A DNA stretch of 64,000 nt from an uncultured Paracoccaceae bacterium (GTDB lineage: Bacteria > Pseudomonadota > Alphaproteobacteria > Rhodobacterales > Rhodobacteraceae). Location of the stretch: the NCBI GenBank assembly GCA_947487205.1, contig CANKVU010000001.1:419156-483155 (forward strand). Reading direction: 5' to 3'. The notes below the pieces were generated by a model. The model saw only the letters and a program-made list of their open reading frames with translations, ran no database searches and had not been told where the DNA came from. Both the position numbers and the translations under genes were made by a program. Positions 1-10,418 of this stretch are shown piece by piece. How positions within the stretch are numbered: the stretch's first letter is position 1; the number at the start of each line of letters is the position of its first letter.

Positions 1-882
<882 letters not shown>

Positions 883-919
883 CTTTGGATCTGACAGCGG
901 CGCGGCCTCCGGCCCCGCG

Positions 920-937
920 TGTCACTTTTCGTTGACA
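920..937. promoter_or_regulatory. PpsR/CrtJ box 2 (TGTC-N10-GACA)
   Basis: TGTC at 920-923 and GACA at 934-937 form the full symmetric TGTC-N10-GACA operator. It is centred 55 bases from box 1, about five helical turns, so PpsR tetramers on both sites would sit on the same face and could bind cooperatively. It lies 90 bases upstream of the ppaA start codon. Confidence 0.85.
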
Positions 938-1026
938 GGACGGGCGCAGCGGGACGAACATGCCGTCCGGGCGCCGCCCTGCGCGCCTCCACCGATGCCG
1001 GACCAGACCTGACCCGGGGAGCCGCG

Positions 1027-1797
1027 ATGTACCGATCCCGCAAGTCCGATACCGGACCGGTCCTGCCCGCCCGCGATCCGGTGCGGGTAACCAGCCTCGC
1101 CTCCCGCGCGCTCGACGTGCTGGCCGCCACCCGCCGGGGCGGCCATCCCGGACCGGCCGAGGACTGGGTCGGGGCCCTCCTGGCCTGCGTGACCGGCGCG
1201 GATGCCGACGCGCGCACCCGCCTGACGGGGCGGATGCGCGCCGCGGGCATCCCCGCCGAGGATATCGTCGACCTCTACATCCCCGCCGTCGCGCGGCGCC
1301 TGGGCGAGGCGTGGTGCGACGACCGGATGAGCTTCGCCGACGTGAGCATCGGCTCGGCACGCCTGCAGGCGATGCTGCGCGACGAGCGCGTGGCGCGCGC
1401 CCGCGACCCGGTCGAATGGGCCGGCGCGCTGATGGTACTGGTTTTGGCCGACCCGCATCATACATTGGGAGCAACGGTGCTGACCGCGCAATTGCGGCGG
1501 GCCGGCGCCTCGGTCCGCCTGATCCTGGGGCGGTCGGCCGCCGATATCGACCGGATCGTGGCGGAGGGCGATTACGACGCCGTCCTCGTCTCGGTCGCGC
1601 GGGCCGACGATTTCAGCGCCGCCGCCGCCGAGATCGCGCGGCTGCGGACTTTGACGAAAGGACAGATCCCCCTTGTCGTGGGGGGTGGTATCATGGAACT
1701 CGGCGCGACGAGCGCGCGGCGCGCGACCGGGGCGGACCATGCCACCGCCGATCCGCGCGAGGCGATGGAACGGATCGGAGAATGGACATCGAGATGA
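1027..1797 (+). CDS. ppaA: PpaA/AerR, cobalamin-binding antirepressor of PpsR
   Basis: This 256-residue protein belongs to the AerR/PpaA group (SCHIC/B12-binding fold), which binds cobalamin and modulates PpsR/CrtJ in response to light and oxygen. The N-terminal helical region contains RRLGEAW and SFADVSIGSARLQ, typical of the group. The B12-binding domain starts near residue 130 with DPHHTLGA; His144/His145 align with the axial cobalamin ligand of R. capsulatus AerR. The start at 1027 is preferred because it has a GGGGAG ribosome site; an in-frame upstream GTG at 919 would begin inside PpsR box 2. The gene is 34 bases from ppsR and likely co-transcribed. Confidence 0.92.
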   Translation: MYRSRKSDTGPVLPARDPVRVTSLASRALDVLAATRRGGHPGPAEDWVGALLACVTGADADARTRLTGRMRAAGIPAEDIVDLYIPAVARRLGEAWCDDRMSFADVSIGSARLQAMLRDERVARARDPVEWAGALMVLVLADPHHTLGATVLTAQLRRAGASVRLILGRSAADIDRIVAEGDYDAVLVSVARADDFSAAAAEIARLRTLTKGQIPLVVGGGIMELGATSARRATGADHATADPREAMERIGEWTSR

Positions 1798-1831
1798 CGC
1801 GGACGGGACACGGCGCGGGGGCGCGCGGGCG

Positions 1832-3241
1832 ATGACGAGCCGCGCCACCCGCTACTGGTCGAGCGGCGCGGTGCCGCTGATCGGGCCCGACGTGCTGGGC
1901 GGCATCCTCGCCCAGGCTGCGGACCTGTCCGTGGTCATCACCGACATGGGAGAGGTCCTGTCGGTGCTCGTCAACCCCGACCACCCCACCTTCGGACGGC
2001 TGGACGAGTGGGTGGGGCGCGACGTGCGCAACGTGCTGACCAGCGAGAGCGTCGAGAAGTTCGACCGCCACCTGATCGCCATCAACGCCGGCGCCGCCGG
2101 GCGCCGCGGGATCGAGCTGAACCACGTCGAGACGAAGGGGCTCGGCTTCCCGATCTCCTACAGCTTCCATCCGATCGGCCCGGACGGCGCCATCCTGATG
2201 CTCGGGCGCGACCTGCGCCCCGTGGCGCAGATGCAGCAGCAGCTGGTCGAGGCGCAGATGGCGCTGGAGCGCGACTACGAGAACCAGCGCGAGGTCTCCA
2301 CCCGGATGGGCGCATTGATGGAGACGACGCGGGACGCGGTCGTCTTCGTCAACGCCAATACGGGGCGGATCGCGTCGCTGAACGGCCGCGCCGCGCAGAT
2401 CCTCGGCGCGACCATGGACGAGGTGCAGGGCACCTCTTTCTCCGCCTGGCTGCGGGAGGGAGACGGCCCGCTCGACCTCGCCCGCCTGGCGGCCGACGCG
2501 CGCGGCGACGCCGCCGCGCCGCTCCGGGCGACGGTGACGGGCAGCGCGCGGTCGGTCGTCCTTCACGCCACGCAGTTCCGCGCCGCCGGCGAGCGGGTGC
2601 TCCTGTGCCGGCTCGACCGCGGCGCCGCGCCGGCGGAGCCCGCGGGGGCCCCCGGGCAGCGCCTCGCCCGCTTCTTCGAGCGGTCCGCCGACGCGCTCGT
2701 CTTCACCGACCGGGCCGGGCATCTGCTGGCGGCCAACGACGCCTTCCTCGACCTCGTCGGCCGCGACGACGCCGCCGCGCTCAGGGGCATGTCGCTGGGC
2801 GATTTCCTCGCCCGGGGCAGCGTCGACCTGAAGGTTCTGACCGAGAACGCGGTCCGCAACGGCCAGATGAAGCTCTACGCCACGCGGATCCTGGCGGAGT
2901 TCGCGGGCGACGTGCCCGTGGAGATCTCGGTCGCCTATCTCGACGATCCGGCGGCCCCGGCGCTGGGCTTCTCGATCCGCGATGTCAGCCGGGCCGAGGG
3001 GATGCGCGGCCCGGCGGGATCGGCGCTCGAGGACATGCGCCCGACCCGCGACCTCGTCGGCGCCGCCACCCTGCGCGAGATCGTCGCCGAGACCACCGAG
3101 GTGGTCGAGAAGATGTGCATCGAGACGGCGCTCGAACTGACCGCCAACAACCGCATGGCCGCGGCCGAGATGCTGGGACTGTCGCGGCAGAGCCTCTACG
3201 TCAAGTTGCGCAAGTATGGGCTCCTCGCGCGCGAGGATTGA
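1832..3241 (+). CDS. ppsR: PpsR/CrtJ, redox-responsive repressor of photosynthesis genes
   Basis: This 469-residue protein matches PpsR in length and domain order: an N-terminal region, tandem PAS domains (about residues 20-130, 155-260 and 280-390 with the linking helix rich in Gln near residue 130), and a C-terminal Fis-type helix-turn-helix (about 420-465, NNRMAAAEMLGLSRQSLYVKL). Both regulatory cysteines are present, Cys259 (LLCRLD) and Cys429 (KMCIET), close to the positions known to sense redox state in Rhodobacter. It is expected to bind the two boxes upstream of ppaA, giving autoregulation of the ppaA-ppsR pair and repression of bchFN. The ATG at 1832 gives the family length. Confidence 0.95.
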   Translation: MTSRATRYWSSGAVPLIGPDVLGGILAQAADLSVVITDMGEVLSVLVNPDHPTFGRLDEWVGRDVRNVLTSESVEKFDRHLIAINAGAAGRRGIELNHVETKGLGFPISYSFHPIGPDGAILMLGRDLRPVAQMQQQLVEAQMALERDYENQREVSTRMGALMETTRDAVVFVNANTGRIASLNGRAAQILGATMDEVQGTSFSAWLREGDGPLDLARLAADARGDAAAPLRATVTGSARSVVLHATQFRAAGERVLLCRLDRGAAPAEPAGAPGQRLARFFERSADALVFTDRAGHLLAANDAFLDLVGRDDAAALRGMSLGDFLARGSVDLKVLTENAVRNGQMKLYATRILAEFAGDVPVEISVAYLDDPAAPALGFSIRDVSRAEGMRGPAGSALEDMRPTRDLVGAATLREIVAETTEVVEKMCIETALELTANNRMAAAEMLGLSRQSLYVKLRKYGLLARED

Positions 3242-3302
3242 TCTGGACGGGCCGGCGGCGCGCCCCACCTGTCGTCTCCGACCCACGCGACGGAGATCCC
3301 CC

Positions 3303-4337
3303 ATGCCCCGCACGGCCCGCGCCATCCACCTTGCCGCCCGTCCCGAAGGCCGCCCCGACGGATCGCATTTCGACCTGAGGGAGACGGACCTGCCGGACCC
3401 GGCCGCCGGCGAGGTGCTGGTCCGGGTGATCTGGCTGTCGCTTGATCCCTACATGCGCGGCCGCATGGATGCCGGCCCCTCCTACGCCGATCCCGTCCCG
3501 GTGGGCGGCGTGATGGAGGGGCAGACCGTGGGCGAGGTCGTCGCCTCGAATGCCGGCGGCCTCTCAGAGGGCGACATCGTCACCGGCTTCACCGGCTGGA
3601 CCACCCACGCCGTGGCCAAGGCGGAGACGCTGCGCAAGCTCGACCCCGCCCGCGCCCCCGTCCAGGCCGCCCTGGGCGTCCTCGGCATGCCCGGGATGAC
3701 CGCCTGGACCGGCCTGACCGAGATCATCGGCATAAGGGAGGGCGAGACGGTGGTGATCTCCGCCGCGACCGGCGCCGTCGGGACCGTCGCGGGACAGGTC
3801 GCGAAGGCACGAGGGTGCCGGGTCGTGGGCGTGGCGGGGGGCGCGGAAAAATGCGCCTGGGCCACCGACACGCTGGGCTACGATGCCTGCATCGACCACC
3901 ACGCCCACGCGGACGGCTCGGCGATGGCCCGCGCGCTGGCCGAGGCGGCGCCGGACGGAATCGACGGCTATTTCGAGAACGTCGCCGGCAAGACCCTGTC
4001 GGGGGTGATCCCCAACATGGCGGAGTTCGGGCGCATCGCGCTCTGCGGCATGGTGGCGTGGTACAACGGCAAGAACCTCGACCAGGCATTGCCGCTGCCC
4101 GCCGTCTGGCGGTCCATCCTGACCCGCAAGCTGACGGTGCGCGGCTTCATCGTCATGGATCACTGGGACCGGTTCGACGCCTTCCTCGACGAGGTCGCGC
4201 CGATGGTCGCGGGCGGGGATCTGTCCTACCGCGAGGACGTGACCGAGGGGCTGGAGAACGCCCCCGACGCCTTCCTGTCGATGCTGGAGGGCGGCAATTT
4301 CGGCAAGACCCTGGTCCGCGTGGGCCCCGACGCCTGA
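3303..4337 (+). CDS. NADP-dependent oxidoreductase, MDR family (CurA-like)
   Basis: This 344-residue protein belongs to the zinc-free medium-chain reductases that include curcumin/prostaglandin 2-alkenal reductases. It reduces activated double bonds with NADPH. The N-terminal catalytic domain has SLDPYMRGRM; the Rossmann part starts near residue 150 with the nucleotide loop AATGAVGTVAGQVAK. The start ATG follows a GGAGAT ribosome site, 60 bases after ppsR. Nothing ties it to photosynthesis other than position. Family call is firm; the physiological substrate is unknown. Confidence 0.88.
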   Translation: MPRTARAIHLAARPEGRPDGSHFDLRETDLPDPAAGEVLVRVIWLSLDPYMRGRMDAGPSYADPVPVGGVMEGQTVGEVVASNAGGLSEGDIVTGFTGWTTHAVAKAETLRKLDPARAPVQAALGVLGMPGMTAWTGLTEIIGIREGETVVISAATGAVGTVAGQVAKARGCRVVGVAGGAEKCAWATDTLGYDACIDHHAHADGSAMARALAEAAPDGIDGYFENVAGKTLSGVIPNMAEFGRIALCGMVAWYNGKNLDQALPLPAVWRSILTRKLTVRGFIVMDHWDRFDAFLDEVAPMVAGGDLSYREDVTEGLENAPDAFLSMLEGGNFGKTLVRVGPDA

Positions 4338-4362
4338 CCCATCGCCCGAGGGAGGGAACGAG

Positions 4363-5625
4363 ATGAGACACCTGATCGCCGCGGCGCTCCTGGCCGCCGC
4401 CCCGGCCGCCGCGCAGCAGAACCCGATCGATTCGATGCGCCCCGACGCGCCGGAGCTGGCGCCCTACGGCCAGCATCCGGTTGGGGTGCGGACCCTGTCC
4501 TTCACGCGGGCGGAGGTGATCGACGTGGTGCGCGCCGAGGGCGACGACCTGCCCCGCTACGACCGGGAAATCACGGTCGAGGTCTTCTATCCGGCCGCCG
4601 AGGGCACCGAACCGGGCGGCACCTACGAGGCGATCCTGCGCGACGGCGAAACGCAGGTGACGCTGTCGGGCCGCGCCGCGCGCGACGCCGCCCCGGCGGC
4701 GGGACGCTTCCCCCTCGTCCTCGTCTCGCACGGCTATCCGGGCAACCGCTTCCTGATGGCGCACCTGGCCGAGAACCTCGCCTCCAAGGGCTATGTCGCG
4801 GCCTCCATCGACCATCCCGACAGCACCTATTCCGACATGGGCCTGTTCGCCTCGACGCTGTGGAACCGCCCGCAGGACCAGTCCTTCGTGCTCGACGCCA
4901 TGGCCGGCCTGGAGGGCGAGCTGGGCGGCATCGTCGACGCCTCCCGCACGGGGCTCGTGGGCTATTCCATGGGCGGCTACGGGGCGCTGGTCTTCTCGGG
5001 CGCGGGGCTGGCGCCGGGGGTCGCGCGTCCCGAGCGCTACACCGCGCCCGGCGACCTCCTGGCGCGCCTCGCCGTCGGCGGCGACCGGCTGGAGGAGATC
5101 GCCGACGACCGCCTGTCCGCCGTGGTCGCCATCGGCCCGTGGGGGCGCAACCGCGACTTCTGGTCGGCCGAGGGCCTGTCGGCGATCGACCTGCCGCTGA
5201 TGATCGTCGCGGGCGGCGCCGACGCGGTGTCCGAATATCCCGCGATCCGGCGGATCTTCGAGGAGACGACGGGGACGACGCGCCACCTGCTGACCTTCGC
5301 CCAAGCCGGCCACAACGCCGCGGCGCCCATGCCGGCCCCCTCCGCCGCCTGGTCCGACCCCGCCATCTACGCCCATTACGCCGACCCGGTCTGGGACAAT
5401 GTGCGGATGAACAACGTCCTGCAGCACTTCGTCACCGCCTTCATGGACCTGCACCTCAAGGACGACACCGCCAAGGGCGGCTATCTCGACCTGGTGGAGG
5501 AGTCCGGCGACGGGGTCTGGAGCGTTTCCGGCGAGGGCCGCCCGGTGGCCGGCCACACCTATTGGCGCGGCTTCCCCGAGGGCACGGCACGCGGCCTGCG
5601 GTTCGAGACGCGCCCGCCCGGGTGA
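4363..5625 (+). CDS. Exported alpha/beta hydrolase (dienelactone hydrolase / PAF-acetylhydrolase-like)
   Basis: The 420-residue product starts with a cleavable signal peptide (about residues 1-18, ending AAAQQ). It has an alpha/beta hydrolase fold with a SHGYPGNR oxyanion segment near residue 125 and the nucleophile elbow GYSMGG, Ser202 by position. A likely acid and a histidine (AGHNAAAP, near residue 325) complete the triad. Chlorophyllase- and PAF-acetylhydrolase-like enzymes share this layout, but the substrate cannot be read from sequence. Its last 67 bases overlap the convergent 3' end of mutY, an unusually long overlap between two intact genes. Confidence 0.82.
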   Translation: MRHLIAAALLAAAPAAAQQNPIDSMRPDAPELAPYGQHPVGVRTLSFTRAEVIDVVRAEGDDLPRYDREITVEVFYPAAEGTEPGGTYEAILRDGETQVTLSGRAARDAAPAAGRFPLVLVSHGYPGNRFLMAHLAENLASKGYVAASIDHPDSTYSDMGLFASTLWNRPQDQSFVLDAMAGLEGELGGIVDASRTGLVGYSMGGYGALVFSGAGLAPGVARPERYTAPGDLLARLAVGGDRLEEIADDRLSAVVAIGPWGRNRDFWSAEGLSAIDLPLMIVAGGADAVSEYPAIRRIFEETTGTTRHLLTFAQAGHNAAAPMPAPSAAWSDPAIYAHYADPVWDNVRMNNVLQHFVTAFMDLHLKDDTAKGGYLDLVEESGDGVWSVSGEGRPVAGHTYWRGFPEGTARGLRFETRPPG

Positions 5626-6671
5626 TCCTCGGGCGCCCCCCGCGCCATGTCGAAGGCCTTCCGCATCAGCGTCGGCAGGTCGCTGGGGCGGATCTCGGCC
5701 GCCGGGACGAACCGGCCCCGATCGGGCGCGGCCTCCGTCACCGCGCCCCGCAGCGCCAGGATCAGGTGGAAATGGGTGAAGGTATGGCGCACCTCCCCCA
5801 GGTCGCGCCACTCCGCCGCGACGGGCGGGGCGTGCTCGGGCACCGCTTCCGCCCAATCCGATCCGGGCCAGCCCAGCATCCCCCCCAGAAGCCCCTCGGG
5901 CGCCCGCGTCTCCAGAAGCCATGCGCCGTCGGGCCGGCGCGCGAGATAGGCGACGCCGCGGCGCACCGGCTTGGCCGCCTTCGGCGCCTTGCGCGGCAGA
6001 TCCGCCGCGATGCCGGCCGCGCGGGCGGCGCAATCCCCCATCCACGGGCAGATCCCGCAGGCCGGCCGGCGCGGCGTGCAGATCGTCGCGCCCAGGTCCA
6101 TCACCGCCTGCGCGTAATCGCCGGGCCGCGCCGCGGGCGTCAGATCGGCGGCCAGCTGGCCCAGGCGCTTCTTCGAGCCCGGCAGCGGCTCCTCCACCGC
6201 GTGGAGGCGGGCCATGACGCGCTCCACGTTGCCGTCCACCACCGTCTCGGCCCGGTCGAAGGCGATCGCGGCGATCGCGGCGGCGGTGTAGGGCCCGATC
6301 CCCGGCAGGGCCAGCAGCCCCTCCCGCGTGTCGGGGAACCGGCCGTCCAGGTCGCGCGACACCACGCCGGCGCATTTCGTCAGGTTGCGCGCGCGGGCGT
6401 AATATCCCAGCCCCGCCCATTCGCCCATCACCTGCGCCTCCTCCGCCGCGGCGAGGGCATGCACGTCCGGCCAGAGCGCCACGAAGCGGCGGAAATACTC
6501 CCGCACCGCCGCGACGGTGGTCTGTTGCAGCATCACCTCGGACAGCCAGACGCGATAGGGGTCGGGCCGCGCGCCGGCCGCCCGGGCGGCCGGGCCGACG
6601 CGCCACGGCATCTCGCGGGCATGGGCGTCGTACCAGTCGAGGAGCCGGTCCGGCAGGGCCGCGTCACGCAA
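5559..6671 (-). CDS. mutY: MutY, A/G-specific adenine DNA glycosylase
   Basis: The 370-residue enzyme removes adenine mispaired with 8-oxoguanine. The helix-hairpin-helix LPGIGPYTA is near residue 122; catalytic residues Glu45 (SEVMLQQT) and Asp146 (VVDGNV) are present. The [4Fe-4S] cluster signature C-X6-C-X2-C-X5-C is intact at Cys198, 205, 208 and 214. The C-terminal NUDIX-like domain follows from about residue 230. The gene is divergent from the DUF721 gene, with 64 bases between. Its 3' end overlaps the neighbouring hydrolase gene, so the last ~22 residues may be a dispensable extension. Confidence 0.95.
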   Translation of the reverse strand: MRDAALPDRLLDWYDAHAREMPWRVGPAARAAGARPDPYRVWLSEVMLQQTTVAAVREYFRRFVALWPDVHALAAAEEAQVMGEWAGLGYYARARNLTKCAGVVSRDLDGRFPDTREGLLALPGIGPYTAAAIAAIAFDRAETVVDGNVERVMARLHAVEEPLPGSKKRLGQLAADLTPAARPGDYAQAVMDLGATICTPRRPACGICPWMGDCAARAAGIAADLPRKAPKAAKPVRRGVAYLARRPDGAWLLETRAPEGLLGGMLGWPGSDWAEAVPEHAPPVAAEWRDLGEVRHTFTHFHLILALRGAVTEAAPDRGRFVPAAEIRPSDLPTLMRKAFDMARGAPEDHPGGRVSNRRPRAVPSGKPRQ

Positions 6672-6735
6672 CTTTTATGGCTCCTTCCCCGGATTGTGCC
6701 TTTCGCGGCGCGCCCTGCCGCGTAGATTGGCGCCG

Positions 6736-7266
6736 ATGGCCCAGAACCAGACGCCATATCGCCGCAGGATCCGCAAGGGGGCGGTCCATGCCGCCACCCT
6801 GCTGGAGCGCCAGATCCGCGAGGTGGGCGAGAGCCGCGGCTTTGCCGTGTCGCGCCTGCTCACCCGCTGGGAAGAGATCGCGGGCCCCGAGATCGCGCGG
6901 ATGGCGCGTCCCGTGGACGTGTCCTTCTCCCGCGGGGGGATGGGCGCGACCCTGACCGTGCTGACCACCGGGGCCCAGGCGCCGATGCTCGAGATGCAGA
7001 AGGAACGCCTGCGCGAGAAGGTGAATGCCTGCTACGGCTACCAGGCGATCCGGCGCGTCCGCATCACCCAGACCGCGCCCACCGGATTCTCCGAGGCTCA
7101 GCCGGGCTTCGCCCATGCGCCCCGCGCCGACGCGGCCCCGCCGCAGGCCCGCCAGGAGGCGCATGCCCGCACCGAGGGCGTCTCAGATCCCGACCTGCGC
7201 GCGGCGCTCGAACGACTGGGCACCAACGTGCTCGCCTCAGACCTGCGAAAGAAAGAGAATCCATGA
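6736..7266 (+). CDS. DUF721 / DciA-family protein
   Basis: The 176-residue protein has the DUF721 (DciA) domain at about residues 15-100 (LLTRWEEIAGPEIARM). DciA-type proteins are thought to help load the replicative helicase in bacteria lacking DnaC. The C-terminal part, rich in Ala and Pro, is a variable tail. The ATG at 6736 is preferred over an earlier one because homologous residues begin there. It overlaps the thioredoxin-like gene downstream by ATGA (7263-7266), so the pair is co-translated. The family is confident, the function is inferred from relatives. Confidence 0.82.
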   Translation: MAQNQTPYRRRIRKGAVHAATLLERQIREVGESRGFAVSRLLTRWEEIAGPEIARMARPVDVSFSRGGMGATLTVLTTGAQAPMLEMQKERLREKVNACYGYQAIRRVRITQTAPTGFSEAQPGFAHAPRADAAPPQARQEAHARTEGVSDPDLRAALERLGTNVLASDLRKKENP

Positions 7267-7970
7267 CCAGACTTCCCGCCATCGCCATCGCCCTCGCCGC
7301 CGCGGCCGTCGCCGGCGGCGGCTGGTACCTCGCCGCCGGGACCGTTCCGGACCTGGCCCCGGTCACCGCCGCGCAAGCCCAAGAGGGCGACGCCGCCCCC
7401 GCCGACGGCGCGGAGGCCGGCGCGGCCAGCGTCGAGGAGATGGTGCTGGGCGATCCGCAGGCCGAGGTCCAGGTGATCGAATACGCCTCCTTCACCTGCC
7501 CCCATTGCGCCGATTTCCACGACACGGTCTGGCCCGAGCTGAAGCGCGACTACGTCGATACCGGCAAGATCGGCTTCACCTACCGCGAGGTCTATTTCGA
7601 CCGTTACGGCCTCTGGGCGGGGATGCTGGCCCGGTGCGGCGGCGATACCGAGAAATACTTCGCCATCTCCGACATGATCTACGAGCGCCAGCAGGAATGG
7701 ACGCGGGGCGAGCCGGCGCAGATCGCCGACAACCTGCGCCGCATCGGCAAGAGCGCGGGCCTGACCGACGAGCGGCTCGACGCCTGCATGACCGACGGCG
7801 CCAAGGCCGAGGCGCTGCTCGCCGCCTTCGAGGAGAACGCCGCCGCCGACGACATCACCTCGACCCCCAGCTTCGTCATCGGCGGGCAGAAATATTCCAA
7901 CATGGGCTACGAGCAATTCTCCGAGATCCTCGACGAGCAGCTCGGGACGGACGGCGACAGCGACAGCTAG
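7263..7970 (+). CDS. DsbA-family thiol-disulfide oxidoreductase, exported
   Basis: The 235-residue protein has an N-terminal hydrophobic signal or anchor (about residues 5-25) and a thioredoxin/DsbA fold. The active site is CPHC at Cys79-Cys82, identical to the DsbA motif, and the cis-proline loop TSTPSF lies near residue 200. It acts in the periplasm, probably in disulfide formation or isomerisation (BdbD/DsbG-like single-domain type). It is coupled to the DUF721 gene by a 4-base overlap. Its TAG stop (7968-7970) shares the palindrome CTAG with the stop of convergent lpxK. Confidence 0.88.
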   Translation: MTRLPAIAIALAAAAVAGGGWYLAAGTVPDLAPVTAAQAQEGDAAPADGAEAGAASVEEMVLGDPQAEVQVIEYASFTCPHCADFHDTVWPELKRDYVDTGKIGFTYREVYFDRYGLWAGMLARCGGDTEKYFAISDMIYERQQEWTRGEPAQIADNLRRIGKSAGLTDERLDACMTDGAKAEALLAAFEENAAADDITSTPSFVIGGQKYSNMGYEQFSEILDEQLGTDGDSDS

Positions 7971-8956
7971 AGCCCGAGCCGCGCCAGGCCCGCGTCGAGC
8001 GGCCGGGCGTCGTCGAGCGCCAGCCGCACCGGCAGGGTCAGGACCCGGCCGCGAAAGGACGCGGGCAGCCGCACCGCGTCCTTCTCGGTGGTGACGAGCT
8101 GGGCGCCCATCCCCTCCGCCTCCCGCGCGAGCCGCGCCAGAAGCGCCGGCGACAGCGCCTGGTGGTCGTCGAGCGCCTGTGTCGCCACTACGTCGGCGCC
8201 CAGGCCCCGCAGCGTGGCAAAGAACTTCTCCGGCCGGCCGATCCCCGCGAAGGCGAAGGCCCGCAGCCCCGCCCACGGCATGCCGGTGGGGAGCGGTTCG
8301 AGCCGGCCGGTCAGGTGCGGCACCGGGATGCGCCCGGCCATGCGGCGGGCGAATCGCGCCTGCGCCGCGTCGTCCCCGATCGACAGCAGCAGGTCGGCGC
8401 GCGACAGGCCCGCCGCCACCGGCTCGCGCAGCGGTCCGGCGGGCAGCACCCGCTCGTTTCCGAACCCCGATACCGCGTCCACCACGACGATCGAGAGGTC
8501 GCGCGCCAGACGGGGCGACTGGAACCCGTCATCCATGACGATCGCCTCCGCCCCCGCCGCCACCGCCGCCGTGGCGGTCGCGGCCCGGTCGGGACCGACC
8601 CAGACCGGGGCGAAGGCCGCCAGGAGCAGCGGCTCGTCCCCCACCCCGCGCGCGTCGTGGGCGCGCGGGTCCACCCGCGTCGCATTCCGCGCGCGGCCGC
8701 CATAGCCGCGGCTGACGACATGGGCGGCCACGCCCCGCGCGGCCAGCCGCTGCAGGATCGCCATCACCGTCGGGGTCTTGCCGGTGCCGCCCGCATGCAG
8801 GTTGCCCGCGCAGATCACCGGCACCCCGGGCCTGAGCCCGGTTCGCGCCGCCCGCCGCGCCGTTGCCGCGCCATAGAGCGCCCCGAGCGGCGCCAGCCCC
8901 CGCGCCAGCGGGCCGGGCCGCTCGGGCGGGCGCTGCCAGAAGGCCGGCGGGCGCAT
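7967..8956 (-). CDS. lpxK: LpxK, tetraacyldisaccharide 4'-kinase
   Basis: The 329-residue kinase phosphorylates the lipid A disaccharide at 4' on the inner membrane. The N-terminal membrane-associated stretch is followed by a P-loop in the segment [17 protein letters not shown] (about residues 47-63), and by [10 protein letters not shown] and VMDDGFQS, all LpxK hallmarks. The start ATG overlaps the stop of waaA (ATGA, 8953-8956 region), so the two lipid A/Kdo enzymes are translationally coupled. Length is normal for the family. Confidence 0.94.
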   Translation of the reverse strand: MRPPAFWQRPPERPGPLARGLAPLGALYGAATARRAARTGLRPGVPVICAGNLHAGGTGKTPTVMAILQRLAARGVAAHVVSRGYGGRARNATRVDPRAHDARGVGDEPLLLAAFAPVWVGPDRAATATAAVAAGAEAIVMDDGFQSPRLARDLSIVVVDAVSGFGNERVLPAGPLREPVAAGLSRADLLLSIGDDAAQARFARRMAGRIPVPHLTGRLEPLPTGMPWAGLRAFAFAGIGRPEKFFATLRGLGADVVATQALDDHQALSPALLARLAREAEGMGAQLVTTEKDAVRLPASFRGRVLTLPVRLALDDARPLDAGLARLGL

Positions 8957-10086
8957 CAGGCGTCGATCCCGGCCAGCGTGTCGTCGATCACCTCGACCAG
9001 CCGGGCCGAGGCTTCGGCCCCCTGGCTCGTCACCGCCCAGCCCGCCCGGGCCAGCTGCGCGGCGGTCTCGGGGTTCATCAGGCGGTCGACCTCGGTGGCG
9101 AGGCCAGCCGCCTCGCTCACCCGCCGCACCGCCCCGCCCGCGTGCAGCCGTTGCAGCGCCGCCTCCGCCGCCGCCGTCCGGGGGCCGTGGATCAGCGCCG
9201 ATCCGAGCGAGACGGGCGCGAAGGGCGACGTCTCCGGGCCCGGCCCCGCCAGCGTCCCGCCCAGATAGGTCAGCGGCGCCAGCCGCAGCCAGATCCCCGC
9301 CTCCTCCGGCCGGTCGGCCAGGAGGACGGGGTCCTCGGTGCCCGGCATCTCGTCCCGGCTGCGGCAGACCGCGCGGTGTCCCTGCGCCGCGACCGCGTCC
9401 GCGGCGGCCGCCTCCGCCCCCGCCCGGGGCGACAGGATCAGGACCAGCCGGTGGGACAGGTGCGCGGCCGTGGCATGCGCCGACAGCACCGTCCCGATCT
9501 CGGCCTCGGGCACGTCGAGCGCCAGCCACAGGGGCCGCGTGACCAGCGCCTCCTTCATGCGCTCCAGCGCGCGGACCTCCACGCCGGGCGGCGCGGGGAT
9601 GGTCGACAGGTGGCCCAGCGCCTGCCCCGCCGGTCCCAGCCGCGGATCGGCCTCGGCGGCGATGACGGCGTCGAAGGCGGCCAGGCCGCGCACCAGGGGC
9701 GTCGGCTGGCGCAGGGTCCGCGTCTCGGCGGCGATGAGCGGCAGGCCGCGCCTCTGCGCCTCCGACCAGAGCCGGGGATAGGGGTCCGTGCCCACGAAGA
9801 GCGCGATGTCGGGCCGCCAATGGTCGAGGAACCGTGCCGCGGCGGCGGAGGTGTCGGCCGGGCCCGGCAGATCGGCGTCCCGCCCGGTGGACAGGATCGA
9901 GACATCGGAATTGGCGGCCTGGACGCGGCCGAGCGCCAGCCGCGCCCCCAGCGGATCGATATCGGGCCCGAAATGGGCCCAGATCAGGCGCCCGGCGGGA
10001 CGGTCCCCGGCAAGGTCGGCGCCGCCGCGGGATTGCGCGCGGGCGGCCGCGATCCGGTGGCGGAGCAGCGAGAGGGAGAACGCCAC
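8956..10086 (-). CDS. waaA: WaaA/KdtA-like 3-deoxy-D-manno-octulosonate transferase
   Basis: This glycosyltransferase would add Kdo to lipid IVA. The N-terminal glycosyltransferase domain contains [10 protein letters not shown] and the segment [17 protein letters not shown]; the C-terminal donor domain contains [11 protein letters not shown], the family position for Kdo-donor contact. The most likely start is GTG at 10084-10086, 17 bases after the DUF4170 stop; the open frame continues upstream but only in a region that codes DUF4170 in another frame. At 376 residues it is shorter than E. coli WaaA (425). Context (lpxK downstream) supports the call. Confidence 0.8.
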   Translation of the reverse strand: MAFSLSLLRHRIAAARAQSRGGADLAGDRPAGRLIWAHFGPDIDPLGARLALGRVQAANSDVSILSTGRDADLPGPADTSAAAARFLDHWRPDIALFVGTDPYPRLWSEAQRRGLPLIAAETRTLRQPTPLVRGLAAFDAVIAAEADPRLGPAGQALGHLSTIPAPPGVEVRALERMKEALVTRPLWLALDVPEAEIGTVLSAHATAAHLSHRLVLILSPRAGAEAAAADAVAAQGHRAVCRSRDEMPGTEDPVLLADRPEEAGIWLRLAPLTYLGGTLAGPGPETSPFAPVSLGSALIHGPRTAAAEAALQRLHAGGAVRRVSEAAGLATEVDRLMNPETAAQLARAGWAVTSQGAEASARLVEVIDDTLAGIDA

Positions 10087-10102
10087 CGCCGCGGGCCGGG
10101 CG

Positions 10103-10345
10103 TCAGCCCAGCTCCTCGGTCGGAGAGGCCGGCGTCTCCTCGTCGCGCAGGCGGTGCAGGTGGGCGATGTAGTAGCGGGTATGGGCCTCGTCGACGGTGC
10201 GCTGGGCCGCGTCCTTCCAGGCGTCGTAGGCGCTGGCGTAATCGGGATACATGCCGACGATGTGGATCTCGTCGACATTCCTGAACACGTTCGTGGAGGA
10301 GTTCACGAGTTCGCCGCCGAAGACGAGGTGAAGGCGCTGGGTCAT
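10103..10345 (-). CDS. DUF4170 protein
   Basis: The 80-residue soluble protein matches the alphaproteobacterial DUF4170 family (LHLVFGGEL at the N-terminus, DEIHIVGMYPDY in the middle, then a helix with AHTRYYIAHLHRL). Function is unknown. It sits between cysQ and waaA in the same orientation, a position conserved in Rhodobacteraceae, and an AGGAGAG-like ribosome site precedes the start. A role linked to lipid A or envelope synthesis is only an inference from neighbours. Confidence 0.82.
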   Translation of the reverse strand: MTQRLHLVFGGELVNSSTNVFRNVDEIHIVGMYPDYASAYDAWKDAAQRTVDEAHTRYYIAHLHRLRDEETPASPTEELG

Positions 10346-10418
10346 GTCGGGCTCTCCTTGGACTCGCGCGGGACCATACGGGGGCGCGCCACCGGGTCAA
10401 GCGCCGCGCCCCCCGGGA

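Noticed and set aside
919..1026. An earlier GTG start for ppaA at 919
   Set aside because: It would place the start codon inside PpsR box 2 and add 36 residues without family resemblance; ATG 1,027 has a better ribosome site.
1691..3325. Long open frame on the minus strand opposite ppsR (over 500 codons)
   Set aside because: Antisense shadow of high-GC coding sequence; composition is Arg/Gly/His-rich and no family is recognisable, while the plus strand codes PpsR.
4153..6606. Very long minus-strand open frame (over 800 codons) across the oxidoreductase, hydrolase and mutY genes
   Set aside because: Spans three real genes in other frames and has low-complexity composition.
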